Assembly (NCBI RefSeq): GCF_016469335.1
Contig: NZ_CP059888.1
Coordinates: 2,604,001 to 2,668,000 of the forward strand
Direction of reading: 5' to 3'
From: Flocculibacter collagenilyticus
GTDB lineage: Bacteria > Pseudomonadota > Gammaproteobacteria > Enterobacterales > Alteromonadaceae
DNA length: 64,000 nucleotides
Within the stretch, counting starts at the first letter, position 1. Each line of letters begins with the position of its first letter. Position numbers and translations under genes: made by a program. The notes below the pieces were generated by a model, which made no database searches, had not been told where the DNA came from, and saw only the letters and a list, made by a program, of their open reading frames with translations. Of the stretch, positions 37,656-46,148 are shown piece by piece.

Positions 37656-37735
37656 ACATAATACACAGCTAACAACGTCGTTAGTTAACATAATAAAAAT
37701 GACAACCCTACTCACTGTGCTATTTAGGAAGTAAA

Positions 37736-38965
37736 ATGAGCGTTATCTCTCTAGCGAAAGAAAAAATAAAAATACTATTACTTGAAGGCGTTCATCACAG
37801 CGCAATTGAAGTAATAAAAGCCAATGGTTACAGCAACATTGAATATATAAAAACCTCTTTACCTGAAGATGAACTGATTGAAAAAATTAAAGATGTTCAC
37901 TTTCTTGGTATCCGCTCAAGAACTCAAATCACCGAAAATGTGATTGCTGCCGCAGAGAAATTAGTTGCGGTTGGTTGTTTCTGTATCGGCACCAATCAAG
38001 TAGATCTCGAGGCCACGCAAATTCGTGGTATTCCCGTATTCAATGCGCCGTTTTCCAATACCCGCTCTGTAGCCGAACTGGTATTAGGCGAAATTTTATT
38101 ATTGTTTAGAGGCATTCCTGAAAAAAATGCAATGGCACATCGAGGCGAGTGGCAAAAGTCAGCAGCGGGATCATTTGAAGCTCGTAACAAAACGTTAGGT
38201 ATTATTGGTTATGGCCATATTGGCACTCAGCTTGGCATTATGGCTGAAAATATTGGCATGAACGTGCTGTTTTATGACATTGAAACTAAATTACCACTTG
38301 GCAATGCCAACCAACTGTCAACCATGACTGAGCTTTTGAAAAAAAGTGATGTTATTACTCTGCATGTGCCAGAAACGCCGCAAACTAAGAATATGATTGG
38401 TGAAGCTGAATTGGCTTTAATGAAGCAAGGTGCAATTCTTATTAATGCATCGCGCGGCACTGTGATTGATATAGACGCATTAGCTAACGCACTGCGCGAT
38501 AAGCGCCTATCTGGCGCAGCCATTGATGTATTCCCAGTAGAGCCGAAATCAAATACAGAAGAATTTATTTCGCCTTTACGAGAGTTTGATAATGTAATTT
38601 TAACACCTCATGTTGGTGGCTCTACCCAAGAAGCACAAGAAAATATTGGTATTGAGGTGGCGGGTAAACTTGCTAAATATAGTGATAATGGCTCCACTTT
38701 ATCTGCGGTTAATTTCCCAGAAGTATCGTTACCCGAACAAGCAGGCCGTAGTCGCATTCTGCATATTCATGAAAATAAACCAGGCATTCTTACTAAAATT
38801 AATGAAGCGTTTACTGCACACGGTATAAACATCGCCGCGCAGTACCTTCAAACCAGTGAACACATTGGTTATGTGGTTATTGATTTAGACGCTGAGAAAA
38901 GTGCAATTGCCCTGCAAGAACTGAAAAACATTGAAGGCACAATTCGCGCTCGCATTCTTCACTAA
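37736..38965 (+). CDS. serA: D-3-phosphoglycerate dehydrogenase
   Basis: A 409-aa NAD-dependent enzyme for the first step of serine synthesis. The NAD fold has TLGIIGYGHIGTQLGIMAE (about residues 150-170). Catalytic Arg and His regions are NASRGTVIDIDALANALRD and LTPHVGGSTQEAQENIG. The C-terminal ACT domain (HENKPGILTKINEAFTAHGI, about 340-360) binds serine for feedback inhibition. A ribosome site, AGGAAG, precedes the ATG. serB in the same window supplies a later step. Confidence 0.96.
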   Translation: MSVISLAKEKIKILLLEGVHHSAIEVIKANGYSNIEYIKTSLPEDELIEKIKDVHFLGIRSRTQITENVIAAAEKLVAVGCFCIGTNQVDLEATQIRGIPVFNAPFSNTRSVAELVLGEILLLFRGIPEKNAMAHRGEWQKSAAGSFEARNKTLGIIGYGHIGTQLGIMAENIGMNVLFYDIETKLPLGNANQLSTMTELLKKSDVITLHVPETPQTKNMIGEAELALMKQGAILINASRGTVIDIDALANALRDKRLSGAAIDVFPVEPKSNTEEFISPLREFDNVILTPHVGGSTQEAQENIGIEVAGKLAKYSDNGSTLSAVNFPEVSLPEQAGRSRILHIHENKPGILTKINEAFTAHGINIAAQYLQTSEHIGYVVIDLDAEKSAIALQELKNIEGTIRARILH

Positions 38966-38974
38966 CATCCAATC

Positions 38975-39010
38975 TGCCTTTACTTATTTATGTGAGTAAA
39001 GGCATTTTCT
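38975..39010 (+). terminator. Intrinsic terminator after serA
   Basis: A 10-bp stem TGCCTTTACT/AGTAAAGGCA (38975-38984, 38995-39004) followed by TTTTCTT, directly after serA. Confidence 0.85.
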
Positions 39011-39126
39011 TATTCTGCCCTTATCAAACGCGCTTTATTGTAACTTGAAACTCCAACTTACGCGTTTACGTCTATACTCTTCTAAAGACTGCTGTACCAA
39101 ATTTATTCAAATGTTTAGGGCAAAAC

Positions 39127-39942
39127 ATGGACTTAGTAAACTTCAAAGTAGGCAATAAATACGTTGCGTTTGATATTCTCGATATTCTGTTAACCGAACG
39201 ATATAACAGCGACCTTACTAATATTCCTTCTCCTGATAACAGCTTTTTGGGAGTGAAAGATTTCATGGATATTCCTACTCCGGTATTCGATTTAGGAATT
39301 ATTATGAATAACTGCTCGACTAAAGAAACAAATGAAGCACTATTTGAAAAATTCCGTTCGTTCGAACACGAACATATTGATTGGTTAAACGCGCTAGAAA
39401 ACTCAATTAAAAACGACCTGCCCTTTAATCATGCTATTAACCCGAAACAAACAGAGTTTATGAAATGGAAGGACAGCTTTGACGTTGATAACGAAGACTT
39501 ACAATCAATTTTAGAGCGCTTTGAAGAACCGTTTCAAAACTTATTTGCAGTATTAACCCCTGCGCTTAATCATAAAAAAAATGTAGAAATACAACCTGCC
39601 CTTGATGACATTAACCGTGTAAGAGCCACCTACGCTACTCAAATAAACCGCTTGTTTGACTCAGCCAAAGAGCAGGTGGAACAAAGCTATAAGCCAATTA
39701 TTGTTTTCACTACTAAAGATGGCAGAACGCCATATATTGGTTTGTTGGTGGATAAAGTGGAAGATAGCGTGACGATTAATAATAACGAAATAAAGTCGCT
39801 TAATGAGCTAATGAATACGGGGTTCGAGCTGAACGAAGTCACAAAGAAAATGTTACGTGGTATGGTAAAAATAGGCAATGCCCACAGCCTCATTATTAAT
39901 CCTACTGCGATTTTCAGGCCTGAAATAGCCGAGTCAGCTTAA
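39127..39942 (+). CDS. CheW-like protein with inserted CZB-like zinc domain
   Basis: A 271-aa protein that appears to be one CheW (chemotaxis coupling) domain split by an insert. The first half (about 1-62) reads VNFKVGNKYVAFDILDILLT and later FDLGIIM. The second half (about 180-265) reads PIIVFTTKDGRTPYIGLLVD and ends in INPTAIFRPE. The insert (about 75-145) resembles a chemoreceptor zinc-binding CZB domain: HIDWLNALENS with His83 and Trp86, His102, MKW with Trp114, and His139. The CZB Cys ligand is replaced. A role in chemosensory or c-di-GMP signalling, perhaps zinc-tuned, is inference. No other chemotaxis gene is nearby. Confidence 0.65.
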   Translation: MDLVNFKVGNKYVAFDILDILLTERYNSDLTNIPSPDNSFLGVKDFMDIPTPVFDLGIIMNNCSTKETNEALFEKFRSFEHEHIDWLNALENSIKNDLPFNHAINPKQTEFMKWKDSFDVDNEDLQSILERFEEPFQNLFAVLTPALNHKKNVEIQPALDDINRVRATYATQINRLFDSAKEQVEQSYKPIIVFTTKDGRTPYIGLLVDKVEDSVTINNNEIKSLNELMNTGFELNEVTKKMLRGMVKIGNAHSLIINPTAIFRPEIAESA

Positions 39943-40121
39943 CCGTTATTGCACCTCTTATTGTTAAATCACTTCAATTTAGCGTTACATCTATAACCTA
40001 ATGTAACGCTAACAGTGTCTTATCTATATTCAGTTACAAATATTTATTTTCTACAAATTGCACTTAGCTAATTATATCGATAATCTAAAATTGGATTATC
40101 ACAAAGCAAAGGACATTTATT

Positions 40122-40910
40122 ATGCGCTGTCATGAAATTGATTACGATATTATTGGCCATTCAATGCAAATGGTAGAAATAGAGCTCGACCCTGCTGAAA
40201 CGGTTATTGCTGAAGCAGGTGCTATGAACTATATGGAAGATGGCATCAGTTATGAAGCCAAAATGGGAGATGGTTCAGACGTTAACCAAGGCTTTATGAG
40301 CAAACTGTTCTCTGCTGGCAAACGTATGATCACCGGCGAATCATTATTTATGACTCATTTTACCAACCAAGGCATGGGTAAGAAACGAGTTGCATTTGCC
40401 GCCCCCTTTCCGGGGTCTATCGTCCCAATTAACATGGCTACCATTGGCGAAGAAATCACTTGTCAAAAAGATTCTTTTTTATGTGCAGCATTGGGCACTA
40501 AAATAGATATCGCATTTAATCGTAAACTTGGCAGCGGATTTTTTGGCGGCGAAGGTTTTATTTTAGAGCACTTACAAGGCGATGGCATGGCTTTCCTTCA
40601 TGCTGGTGGCACAGTCATTGAAAAAGAGCTTAACGGTGAAACACTTAGGTTAGACACTGGGTGCTTAGTCGCATTCACGGCAGGCATTGATTACGATATT
40701 GAGCGCGTTAAAGGACTCCGAAGCATGTTCTTTGGTGGCGAAGGCTTATTTATGGCCACCCTTCGCGGGCATGGGAAAGTGTGGGTACAAAGCTTACCAT
40801 TTTCTCGTTTGGCTGACAGAATTCTAGAACACGCACCTAAAGCTGGCGGCAGCCGACAAGGAGAAGGAAGTGTATTAGGTGGTATCGGCGATATGATTGG
40901 CGGTGACTAA
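40122..40910 (+). CDS. TIGR00266 / AIM24-family protein
   Basis: A 262-aa beta-rich protein of the TIGR00266 family (AIM24-like), function unknown. Hallmarks: [20 protein letters not shown] near residue 21, [20 protein letters not shown] near 143, and [20 protein letters not shown] near 208. The Gly-rich tail is also typical. Single gene with its own terminator. Confidence 0.88.
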   Translation: MRCHEIDYDIIGHSMQMVEIELDPAETVIAEAGAMNYMEDGISYEAKMGDGSDVNQGFMSKLFSAGKRMITGESLFMTHFTNQGMGKKRVAFAAPFPGSIVPINMATIGEEITCQKDSFLCAALGTKIDIAFNRKLGSGFFGGEGFILEHLQGDGMAFLHAGGTVIEKELNGETLRLDTGCLVAFTAGIDYDIERVKGLRSMFFGGEGLFMATLRGHGKVWVQSLPFSRLADRILEHAPKAGGSRQGEGSVLGGIGDMIGGD

Positions 40911-40991
40911 CAACCAAGCCTGACGTAGCTTTAAATACTCAGTAACTTCAAATACGCAATGACTTTATAACAGCTCACTCATGTTAAAAAT

Positions 40992-41018
40992 AAGAAGGGG
41001 TCACTCCCCTTCTTGTTT
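40992..41018 (+). terminator. Intrinsic terminator after TIGR00266 gene
   Basis: Perfect 9-bp stem AAGAAGGGG/CCCCTTCTT (40992-41000, 41006-41014) and a TGTTT tail. Confidence 0.85.
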
Positions 41019-41109
41019 CAAGGCAATTAATATTTGTCTCTACGCTATTTGCATTACCGCTAAATAAAATCGAAAATAACGCTAAATACTATTAAATAGA
41101 ATTACACTA

Positions 41110-41586
41110 ATGACGTTATGCCCTTGCTGCTCGGAAAAACCATTTGAAAATTGCTGCGGCCCAATCATAGAGGGAAAAAGCAAAGCTCACTCCCCTGAAC
41201 AATTAATGCGATCTCGGTTTACAGCCTATACCCTGTGCAACAGCAATTATATTTTTCAAACCTACTCAAAGCAAAGCCAGCTTGATAACACTGTTGATGA
41301 CATTGATGCATGGGCAAAACAAGTAGAGTTCATCAAACTCGACATTACTAACAGTGATGATATAGCGCTAAATAACCATGCCACTGGCCAAGTTGAATTT
41401 ATCGCTCATTATCTTTACGGTAATGAGTACCATCAGTTGCATGAGTTATCAGATTTTATTGTTGAAAATAACGAATGGAAATATCATTCGGGAACAATTT
41501 TTGAACGCCCAAGCAAAATATTAGGTAGAAATGATATTTGCCCATGCGGCAGCGAGAAAAAGTTTAAAAAGTGCCACGGCAAGTAA
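41110..41586 (+). CDS. ychJ: YchJ-family SEC-C domain protein
   Basis: A 158-aa UPF0225-family protein. Both ends carry Cys-rich SEC-C type zinc motifs: CPCCSEKPFENCCGP at the N-terminus and GRNDICPCGSEKKFKKCHGK at the C-terminus. The middle is an NTF2-like domain (SPEQLMRSRFTAYTLCNSNY). Function unknown; SEC-C motifs bind zinc and often contact SecB or ribosomes (family knowledge). Confidence 0.92.
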   Translation: MTLCPCCSEKPFENCCGPIIEGKSKAHSPEQLMRSRFTAYTLCNSNYIFQTYSKQSQLDNTVDDIDAWAKQVEFIKLDITNSDDIALNNHATGQVEFIAHYLYGNEYHQLHELSDFIVENNEWKYHSGTIFERPSKILGRNDICPCGSEKKFKKCHGK

Positions 41587-41738
41587 CCCTCATTAAAGGT
41601 AACGCTAATTAAAAGCAACGCTAATTAAAAATAGCGGTAAGTAAAAATAAGCAAGTAATAACGCACGTTGTGAATGTAGGAATACCCTTAGATATTTGAT
41701 AAAAAAGCATGCGTTATTTCAATTATCATGAGTACTAA

Positions 41739-42026
41739 CTATTTATGGGCAATTGGCTTATCTGTATATAAATAGTCTTTCATTTCTTCACTTAGTTTAC
41801 TGTCGCGACGACGGATCCATTCCAGCACCATGGCGGCATGCTCTTTTTCTTCATCTCGGTTATGAATTAAGATCTGTTTTAACTCGTCGTCTTTGCAAGC
41901 GTCTACACGTTGGTTATACCAATCAACCGCTTCTAGTTCTTCCATTAACGAAATGATAGCGCGATGCATGTCACGCGTTTCATCAGACAGCTCTTCAACT
42001 GGTTCATGGTAGCCTTCGTTTGCCAT
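41739..42026 (-). CDS. Encapsulated-ferritin-like protein (EncFtn), solitary
   Basis: A 95-aa two-helix ferritin-like protein matching EncFtn, the iron oxidase normally packed in encapsulin shells. SLMEELEAVDWYNQRVDA and HNRDEEKEHAAMVLEWIRRR are very close to the Rhodospirillum protein (recalled). Ligand positions are kept: Glu30, Trp36, Glu60, His63. EncFtn forms a ring whose ferroxidase site is at the dimer interface. No encapsulin gene is adjacent (neighbours are ychJ and an exported hypothetical). The protein ends at KPIAHK with no long hydrophobic targeting tail. It may work free in the cytoplasm. Confidence 0.85.
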   Translation of the reverse strand: MANEGYHEPVEELSDETRDMHRAIISLMEELEAVDWYNQRVDACKDDELKQILIHNRDEEKEHAAMVLEWIRRRDSKLSEEMKDYLYTDKPIAHK

Positions 42027-42135
42027 TACTATGTTCCTCTATTAATTGATAAAAATTACTTTTCAAGTATAGAATAACTATAGCGGTTAAAATATAAACT
42101 CCCAAATTAATGACGATAAACAACAGGTAAGAATA

Positions 42136-42543
42136 TTAAGGTGCATTGAATTTAGGTCTAGCTTGAGATAACGGCCTTAATCGGTTTGTATTAAACGCGG
42201 TAACTGGAACCGCGTTTTCTGATGCGTAAAAAATAAGTTGTTTAGGCTTAGTTGTAATATCTACTTTTAACCAAGATGGACTTTTTTGCAGTTTAAATTG
42301 ATTGTCACCAAGCGGCTCTAAAACTCTTTTCGGTCCGTTGTTATAAACATAATACAATTTATTACCTGCCGGAATAAGCCGATATGCGTCACCATTCGGC
42401 CCTAAGTATTCTCCAGCCACTAAGCTCCATTCAACATTAATCTTTTCATTATCAAATGCGCTATTTGCGTAGACAGTGATTGATATACCAATAGCCACGG
42501 TTAACGCTATCAGTGTTTTTAAATTGATTGTAAATGCGTTCAT
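42136..42543 (-). CDS. Exported hypothetical protein
   Basis: A 135-aa protein with an N-terminal hydrophobic segment, INLKTLIALTVAIGISITVY, then ANSAF, consistent with a signal peptide or anchor. The mature part looks beta-rich (GEYLGPNGDAYRLIPAGNKL, YYVYNNGPKRVLEPLG). No family recognised. It follows the hydrolase gene by 30 bases on the same strand, so it is probably the last gene of the serB-hydrolase operon. Confidence 0.55.
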   Translation of the reverse strand: MNAFTINLKTLIALTVAIGISITVYANSAFDNEKINVEWSLVAGEYLGPNGDAYRLIPAGNKLYYVYNNGPKRVLEPLGDNQFKLQKSPSWLKVDITTKPKQLIFYASENAVPVTAFNTNRLRPLSQARPKFNAP

Positions 42544-42573
42544 TTTGTACCCATTTCTTTTCGCAGAAATACG

Positions 42574-43497
42574 TTAATGAGATAACTGTAGCATCCATTT
42601 TGCTATCTGTGGAAAATGATCTTGTTCACATTTCGGGTGAGTAAGCATGGTTATATGATCATAATCAGCCAAATTACCTTGCGCCTTTCCTAATAAAGTA
42701 TACTTTCCATGTTCTTGCTGCGCTTCACGCTGAAAACGTTTAACATCGACTGGGTGACCAAGCACATGGTCATCTACCGCAGCAAAATGCCATACCGGAA
42801 TGTTAGACAATCTGTCTTGGTGTGCTATTGCCGCTTGCTCGTAATCAAACCCATCTACGACATCTTTCCAAGGTTTACCATTTACCCAAGGTCTTGACTC
42901 TTTTAAGTAGTCATACGTTTCATTATCACTACCTAACTGTAATTGCTTTGCAGGTAAATACCCCATAACTTTACTTAATAAAGGTGCAACGCCATTCCAC
43001 AGCACATCGATCATTAAACGTTTTTTTAAATGGCTTACCGAAATACTTCTCTTGGTGCCAAAAAACAATTTCGTACTTACCATGTTAGCCAGGTCTGGAT
43101 AGCGCACTAATGTAGAAGTGAGCATAATGCCACCCCAAGAGTGCCCAACTAGGTGTATAGGGTTTGAGTTCAGCTGATGGATATAATTCATGGCGATTGG
43201 AATTTGCTGCGCGATTGAATTGAATTGACCATGTTTATTGCTACTTGAGATGGCTGGGGTTGATTGCCCCCGTCCCCTCAAGTCAAGAACATATACGTCA
43301 AAACCTTGCCTTGCCAGAAAACAGCCCACCCCTTTACCTTTATGGGTGTAAAAAATTTTGCCGTTTTCTATCGCGCCATGCACCATGAGTACAGGTGAAC
43401 TAGCTTTTCCTTCGGGTGCAATATGCCTTAAATGCAATTGATATGACTGCTGATGATCATCACAACAATCAATAAATAAGGAGCGTTGTTTTATCAT
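42574..43497 (-). CDS. Alpha/beta-hydrolase fold protein
   Basis: A 307-aa alpha/beta hydrolase. PVLMVHGAIENGK forms the oxyanion loop, GHSWGG (about residues 115-120) the nucleophile elbow with catalytic Ser, and ADYDHITMLTHP near the C-terminus the catalytic His. LDLRGRGQS is typical of lipase/esterase-like members. The substrate is unknown. It overlaps serB by 4 bases (ATGA), so translation is coupled. Confidence 0.85.
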   Translation of the reverse strand: MIKQRSLFIDCCDDHQQSYQLHLRHIAPEGKASSPVLMVHGAIENGKIFYTHKGKGVGCFLARQGFDVYVLDLRGRGQSTPAISSSNKHGQFNSIAQQIPIAMNYIHQLNSNPIHLVGHSWGGIMLTSTLVRYPDLANMVSTKLFFGTKRSISVSHLKKRLMIDVLWNGVAPLLSKVMGYLPAKQLQLGSDNETYDYLKESRPWVNGKPWKDVVDGFDYEQAAIAHQDRLSNIPVWHFAAVDDHVLGHPVDVKRFQREAQQEHGKYTLLGKAQGNLADYDHITMLTHPKCEQDHFPQIAKWMLQLSH

Positions 43498-44525
43498 GAC
43501 GACAAAACATAGAGTAGTTGATCAAGCCCACCGTCATGAAAAGCAATATCTGCTTTTTCAACCACCGCAGGTTTAGCATGAAATGCCACGCCAAGCTGTG
43601 CTGCACTCATCATGACTAAGTCGTTGGCACCATCTCCCATTGCTACCGTTTGACTTTGTGGAATACCATGTTGCTGAGCGAGTTGCTTTATTGTTTGCGC
43701 CTTTACGTTTGCGTCAACAATCTGCCCCGTTACTTTTCCTGTTAAAACGCCATTTATTATTTCTAACTCATTCGCAATCGCCGCATCTAAGCCTAACTGG
43801 TGTTTTAAATCATTGGCAAAAAAAGTAAACCCACCTGATGCGATTGCCACTTTCCAACCGTTTGCCTTCAAAGTATTGACTAACGACTTCACCCCTTCCA
43901 TAAGTGGCATGTTAGTTAATACCTGCTGTAACACGTGTTGCTCTGTTCCTTTAAGCGTTGCTACTCGTTGGATTAAGCTTTGTGCAAAGTCTAGTTCTCC
44001 GCGCATTGCACTGGCTGTCACCTTTGATACTTGTTCACCCACTCCCGCCAATACAGCAATTTCATCGATACATTCTATATCAATTGCGGTGCTATCCATG
44101 TCCATTACTAATAAACCGGGCTTTTTCAGTCTCGGTGCTGATGCATAGCAAATAACTTCTACATCATTAATGCTGTTGGTCAGCTTTTCAAAGATGTTGT
44201 TTAGTGTCGCTTCATTTTCATCGGCTCGTAAATAAAAGCAGAATGCGGCTTCTAACGTGTCAGTGGGCTTAATTGACGAAAAATAAAAAGAGGTGACAGA
44301 AGGAAATAAGCATACCGTTAAACACGTTTGTAGCTCTTCAGCATTTAATGCTCGGCCAAATAAGCAAATTTTGTGATACTCAGTAGGGATTTCACCCCTA
44401 CTGGAAGTATGGCTAAATTTTTCATTGCTAAAAAATGCAGCCTGCTGCTGTACTGCAAGCTCATCCATTAACGCTGTTAACGCTACGGTGTTCGTTACAT
44501 CTACCTGAAATGCTGTGGCGCTCAT
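43494..44525 (-). CDS. serB: Phosphoserine phosphatase
   Basis: A 343-aa HAD phosphatase catalysing the last step of serine synthesis. Catalytic DMDSTAIDIECIDEIA (about residues 142-157) has the nucleophile Asp. ASGGFTFFANDLKHQLGLDA and MGDGANDLVMMSAAQLGVAF complete the HAD motifs. An N-terminal extension of about 130 residues contains an ACT-like regulatory region. Adjacent divergent smp gene matches the E. coli layout. Confidence 0.95.
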   Translation of the reverse strand: MSATAFQVDVTNTVALTALMDELAVQQQAAFFSNEKFSHTSSRGEIPTEYHKICLFGRALNAEELQTCLTVCLFPSVTSFYFSSIKPTDTLEAAFCFYLRADENEATLNNIFEKLTNSINDVEVICYASAPRLKKPGLLVMDMDSTAIDIECIDEIAVLAGVGEQVSKVTASAMRGELDFAQSLIQRVATLKGTEQHVLQQVLTNMPLMEGVKSLVNTLKANGWKVAIASGGFTFFANDLKHQLGLDAAIANELEIINGVLTGKVTGQIVDANVKAQTIKQLAQQHGIPQSQTVAMGDGANDLVMMSAAQLGVAFHAKPAVVEKADIAFHDGGLDQLLYVLSS

Positions 44526-44684
44526 TAATATTCTTCTCTTTATTATCGATTAAGCATTAGGACGACTCCTAATGGCCTATACAAGTTATCAAAATCCGTT
44601 AATACTTATAGAACTTAGCTATTGCATTCTACGTTAGAAACTCGCAAACTTTTAGCCCATTAACTCTTTAATTTTGGAACTATT

Positions 44685-45305
44685 ATTAACGCAATTAGAA
44701 CTACATCCATTTATCGTAAATTAGCGCAATTAGGGTTTTCAATTTGTATTTTAATTGTCTTATTAAATTTATGGTTAAATGCGAAAGTTGAAGGTATTAA
44801 TAATTATCAACATATTGCGGTTAATGCTGCGCGCTCAATGGCTACTCAAGCGGCAGACATGGCTGCGTATTTCATTAGTAATGAAGATAAGAAAGCAATC
44901 GTGCATTTAGTGAAAAAGCTTGCTGACAATCCCTTTATTGAAGATGTTATGATCTACGGCAAACATGGTGATATTCTCTATCGTTCTGAAAACAGTATAA
45001 CCGCGAAAAAGCGCTATCACGATGACGACAGTTATCAAGATTTTACCTTTAAGCCGGTAGTGGTAGACATTGAAAGTAATGACAAAAGGCTTGGATTTTT
45101 GCGTGTAACTTACATTGAAAAAACCGCAACGCTTGAAGCCAGCGTGCTCCACGAAAACTTTATGCGGCAAACCATGTTAATGATGATACTTGCGGGATGT
45201 ATGGGATTTCTATTAACGAGGGCTTTTTCGCGATTCAGTCGTTTGTCGGTTAGATCTAGACAGCTACAAAAAACCGACGCTGAAGAGTCGAGCGACTTAA
45301 ATTAG
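44685..45305 (+). CDS. SMP/YtjB-like membrane protein, non-canonical start
   Basis: A membrane protein of the SMP (YtjB) family, placed next to and divergent from serB, as in E. coli. The only ATG in frame (44838) would give 155 aa and lose a clear N-terminal membrane helix, LGFSICILIVLLNLWL. The frame is open back to a TAA at 44661-44663, with no ATG, GTG or TTG upstream of 44838. ATT at 44685, with GGA six bases upstream, is the best start and gives about 206 aa, near the usual length. A second helix, MLMMILAGCMGFLLTRAF, lies near the C-terminus. The region between is periplasmic. Function unknown. Confidence 0.7.
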   Translation: MNAIRTTSIYRKLAQLGFSICILIVLLNLWLNAKVEGINNYQHIAVNAARSMATQAADMAAYFISNEDKKAIVHLVKKLADNPFIEDVMIYGKHGDILYRSENSITAKKRYHDDDSYQDFTFKPVVVDIESNDKRLGFLRVTYIEKTATLEASVLHENFMRQTMLMMILAGCMGFLLTRAFSRFSRLSVRSRQLQKTDAEESSDLN

Positions 45306-45328
45306 CGCTTAAGTTATACATTACGTTC

Positions 45329-46138
45329 TTAATGTAAATTAAATAAATCAGTGGTGTTAGCGTAAAGCTGCTTAGCAATATAGTCCGGTTTTTCAGGTCT
45401 GATTTCACATAACGCGTTAAAAATAGGAATAAGGTTAGCAGGCTCATTCCGTTTGCCCTGTTTGCCTGCTACTGGCATATCCGGGCTGTCTGTTTCTAGT
45501 ATTAAACTTTGCAATGGCACAGAGGCGAATGCCTTCTTAGTTTTGCTTGCTCGCTGATAAGTAATTGTGCCACCAACCCCAAGCTTAAAGCCAAGTTTCA
45601 CGTATTGTTGTGCATCTTGCTCGCTACCAGAAAATGCGTGAATGACGCCTCCACAAGCTAACTGGGCTTGCTTTATACATCGAATCAAGTCTTGGTGTGA
45701 CTTTCTATGGTGGATGATCACAGGCTTATTCAAGCGCTCAGCTAAAGCTAACTGCGCTTCAAAAAACTGCATTTGCAACGCATATTCCTCGTCATTATTT
45801 GCTGCAACTTTATCTAACCCACATTCACCAACAGCGACTATATTCGCGTTATTCTGCAACAACTTATCTAAAAGCTGCTGCATATGTTCATCAACAATAT
45901 CAGCCTTCGTTTGTGCCTTTTCGAACGCATCACTTAAAAACCAAGGGTGGAAGCCTAATGCAGCAAAGATACTTTCGTCACTGGCCGCTAATTTCAGCAC
46001 GGCATCCCAGTTATGTTGGTTTACGGCAGGAATAACAAACTTGTCTATTCCTAATTCGCGTGCTCTTTTAATCACATTGACTCTGTCATCATCGAATGTG
46101 GCAAAGTCTAAGTGGCAGTGACTGTCGATAAAGTGCAT
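45329..46138 (-). CDS. yjjV: TatD-family metal-dependent hydrolase (YjjV-like)
   Basis: A 269-aa TIM-barrel DNase-like hydrolase. Metal ligands appear in DSHCHLDFATFDDDR at the N-terminus, GECGLDKVAAN near residue 103, IHHRKSHQDLIRC near 140, IHAFSGSEQDAQQYVKLGFK near 165 and LETDSPDMP near 215. The pattern fits YjjV rather than TatD or YcfH; the paralogue assignment is less sure than the family. Confidence 0.9.
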   Translation of the reverse strand: MHFIDSHCHLDFATFDDDRVNVIKRARELGIDKFVIPAVNQHNWDAVLKLAASDESIFAALGFHPWFLSDAFEKAQTKADIVDEHMQQLLDKLLQNNANIVAVGECGLDKVAANNDEEYALQMQFFEAQLALAERLNKPVIIHHRKSHQDLIRCIKQAQLACGGVIHAFSGSEQDAQQYVKLGFKLGVGGTITYQRASKTKKAFASVPLQSLILETDSPDMPVAGKQGKRNEPANLIPIFNALCEIRPEKPDYIAKQLYANTTDLFNLH

Positions 46139-46148
46139 TTAACAATGT

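Noticed and set aside
41587-42135. Encapsulin gene adjacent to the EncFtn gene
   Set aside because: No frame of encapsulin size (about 270 aa or more) exists near; neighbours are ychJ and a small exported protein.
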